Source: Rhodospirillales bacterium (GTDB lineage: Bacteria; Pseudomonadota; Alphaproteobacteria; Rhodospirillales; Defluviicoccaceae). From it: a stretch of DNA of 7,152 nt. The stretch lies in the NCBI GenBank assembly GCA_030622775.1, contig JAUXFS010000086.1, positions 1 to 7,152 of the forward strand. Direction: 5' to 3'. This document shows, in pieces, positions 6,511 through 7,152 of the stretch (position 1 is the first letter of the stretch; each line of letters starts with the position of its first letter). The notes below the pieces were generated by a model, which saw nothing but the letters and a program-made list of their open reading frames with translations, was not told the origin of the DNA and did not search any database. The position numbers and the translations under genes are program-made.

Positions 6511-6556
6511 GGTTGGTATCGTTTGTAAAAAGGCAGCGCAACGATCGGTTCAAGCG

Positions 6557-6562
6557 TATAAT
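6557..6562 (+). promoter_or_regulatory. Second candidate -10 box before the antitoxin gene
   Basis: A perfect TATAAT lies 19 nt before the antitoxin ATG, with a short CCGGTCCGG near-palindrome (6563-6571) right after it, placed where an autorepressor of a toxin-antitoxin operon could bind. No convincing -35 box is seen at 15-19 nt upstream, and the untranslated leader would be very short (about 13 nt). It is an alternative to, or works beside, the 6502-6510 motif. Confidence 0.3.
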
Positions 6563-6570
6563 CCGGTCCG

Positions 6571-6580
6571 GAGAGGAAAG
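6571..6580 (+). promoter_or_regulatory. Ribosome binding site of the antitoxin gene
   Basis: GAGAGGAAAG lies immediately before the ATG at 6582 and has good purine-rich complementarity to the 16S rRNA tail (AGAGGA at 6572-6577, 4 nt spacing). It is stronger than any ribosome site seen in the upstream operon and fixes the antitoxin start. Confidence 0.7.
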
Positions 6581-6581
6581 A

Positions 6582-6803
6582 ATGAGCGAGCGCACGAAGG
6601 ACTTGGAGCGGCAGGTGCTGGAGCTTTCGCCGGCCGAGCGGCTTGAACTGGTCGACGAAGTTTTGGCGAGCCTGGATCGTCCGGACGATTTTGTGGACGC
6701 GCTTTGGGCTAAAGAAGCGGAGGATCGCCTTGCCGCTTATCGGCGAGGGGAGATCAAGACCGTGAGCCTGGATGAAGTTCTTGTGAAGTATCGCTCCCGG
6801 TGA
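6582..6803 (+). CDS. Type II toxin-antitoxin antitoxin, addiction-module component (PF09720/TIGR02574-like)
   Basis: A 73-residue acidic protein that should neutralise the toxin encoded directly downstream by binding it in the cytoplasm, and may repress its own operon. The core LELSPAERLELVDEVLASLD (residues 13-32) is the hallmark helix pair of the short antitoxin family called putative addiction module component. It is followed by a VDALWAKEAEDRLAAYRRGE segment (38-57) and the usual closing SLDEVLVKYR. ATG 6582 is preferred because GAGAGGAAAG (6571-6580) is a strong ribosome site and the family starts here. The in-frame ATG at 6513 would add 23 basic residues partly derived from repeat-flanking DNA. 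The stop overlaps the toxin's GTG (GTGA at 6800-6803). No separate DNA-binding fold such as AbrB, HTH or RHH is obvious, which is usual for this family. Family assignment is from motif memory. Confidence 0.9.
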   Translation: MSERTKDLERQVLELSPAERLELVDEVLASLDRPDDFVDALWAKEAEDRLAAYRRGEIKTVSLDEVLVKYRSR

Positions 6804-7099
6804 GGGTGACGTTTCTCGAAGTTGCCGAACTCGAACTCGACGAGGCGGTTGCCTACTACCATGCGGAATCAAGCGGACTCGGTGACATCTTCCTTTCGGA
6901 AGTGATCAGCACCATCGAACGCATTCGACGCTACCCCGAAGGATGGCAATCGCTGGGGAGCAGATTGCGACGTTGCAGAACCCGGCGTTTCCCTTACGGA
7001 CTGATCTATCAGATCGGCGAGGACGAAGTTCTGATCGTCGCCGTCGCCAATCTCCACCGTGAACCGATCTACTGGCGAGACCGCCTGTCACCCCTCTGA
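6800..7099 (+). CDS. Type II toxin of the RelE/ParE superfamily
   Basis: A 99-residue protein with the fold signature of RelE/ParE toxins. The N-terminal strand VTFLEVAELELDEAVAYY leads into a long helix (AVAYYHAESSGLGDIFLSEVISTIERIRRYP, residues 16-46), followed by an Arg-rich strand RLRRCRTRRFPYGLIYQI (55-72) and the closing VLIVAVANLHREPIYWRDR (77-95). The FPYGLIY and AVAN-x-HR-x-P-x-YW-x-R patterns are typical of ParE-like members. RelE relatives cleave ribosome-bound mRNA and ParE relatives poison gyrase; which applies here cannot be decided from the motif, though the YW ending leans towards the ParE-like subgroup. It starts with GTG 6800 inside the antitoxin stop (GTGA), so translation is coupled and toxin output is probably kept below antitoxin. 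It ends with TGA whose last base is the first base of the downstream repeat arm. The gene looks intact. Confidence 0.9.
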   Translation: MRVTFLEVAELELDEAVAYYHAESSGLGDIFLSEVISTIERIRRYPEGWQSLGSRLRRCRTRRFPYGLIYQIGEDEVLIVAVANLHREPIYWRDRLSPL

Positions 7100-7152
7100 T
7101 ACCAACGGTCATTGATAGGGACTCATTGTGATCGTGTTTCACGCATCCTCGG
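7099..7152 (+). repeat. Third copy of the 54-bp palindrome arm, cut by the window end
   Basis: These 54 bases equal the reverse complement of the right arm 6454-6507 exactly, and match the left arm 6348-6401 with one difference (A in place of G6390). The copy begins on the last base of the toxin stop codon and reaches the window end precisely where the arm would finish. A centre and a second inverted arm probably follow outside the window, making another complete palindromic element. Confidence 0.92.

Noticed and set aside
6348..6520. Palindrome as a Rho-independent terminator
   Set aside because: The stem is far longer than usual and neither side has a run of T residues; it may still affect 3' ends through folding or RNase III cleavage.
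6377..6646. Small protein gene starting in the palindrome
   Set aside because: The frame is made of repeat arms and then an out-of-frame reading of the antitoxin; there is no ribosome site and the mirror strand gives the same peptide.
6348..7152. CRISPR array or group II intron-like structure
   Set aside because: There are only three arm copies, two of them inverted, with no regular spacers and no catalytic-RNA or reverse-transcriptase features.

Overview
The window reads as a high-GC alphaproteobacterial chromosome segment, most likely Rhodospirillales-like. This rests on family recognition from protein motifs and on the gene order gpmI, envC-like, ctpA, divergent polysaccharide deacetylase, rppH; no database search was made. 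All supported genes are on the + strand.

Layout: (1) 1-291, the 3' end of a wecB-type UDP-GlcNAc 2-epimerase cut by the window edge. (2) 391-6348, a tightly packed probable operon. gpmI (plant/trypanosomatid-like cofactor-independent phosphoglycerate mutase) is followed after 11 nt by an EnvC-like murein hydrolase activator with a degenerate LytM domain. That gene overlaps ctpA (S41 C-terminal processing protease) by ATGA. After 42 nt comes a membrane-anchored divergent polysaccharide deacetylase-like protein, which overlaps rppH (Nudix RNA pyrophosphohydrolase) by ATGA. (3) 6348-7152, an accessory segment. It holds a 160-bp near-perfect palindrome with 54-bp arms and a 52-nt centre, a two-gene type II toxin-antitoxin module (PF09720-like antitoxin and RelE/ParE-like toxin, overlapping by GTGA), and a third 54-bp copy of the palindrome arm running to the window end.

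Working together: the three middle genes of the operon form an envelope group. EnvC-like proteins activate amidases that split septal peptidoglycan, CtpA-type proteases trim or degrade periplasmic proteins including cell-wall hydrolase factors, and the deacetylase-like protein is a periplasmic-facing, probably non-catalytic partner. gpmI (glycolysis) and rppH (mRNA 5'-end decapping) are housekeeping genes at the edges.

The most notable part is the 3' end. The repeat abuts the stop codons of rppH and of the toxin at exactly the same repeat base. It brackets the toxin-antitoxin module and supplies an extended -10 promoter motif pointing into it. This looks like a dispersed, possibly mobile (MITE-like) palindromic repeat family associated with an acquired toxin-antitoxin cassette. 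I do not recognise the repeat as a named family.
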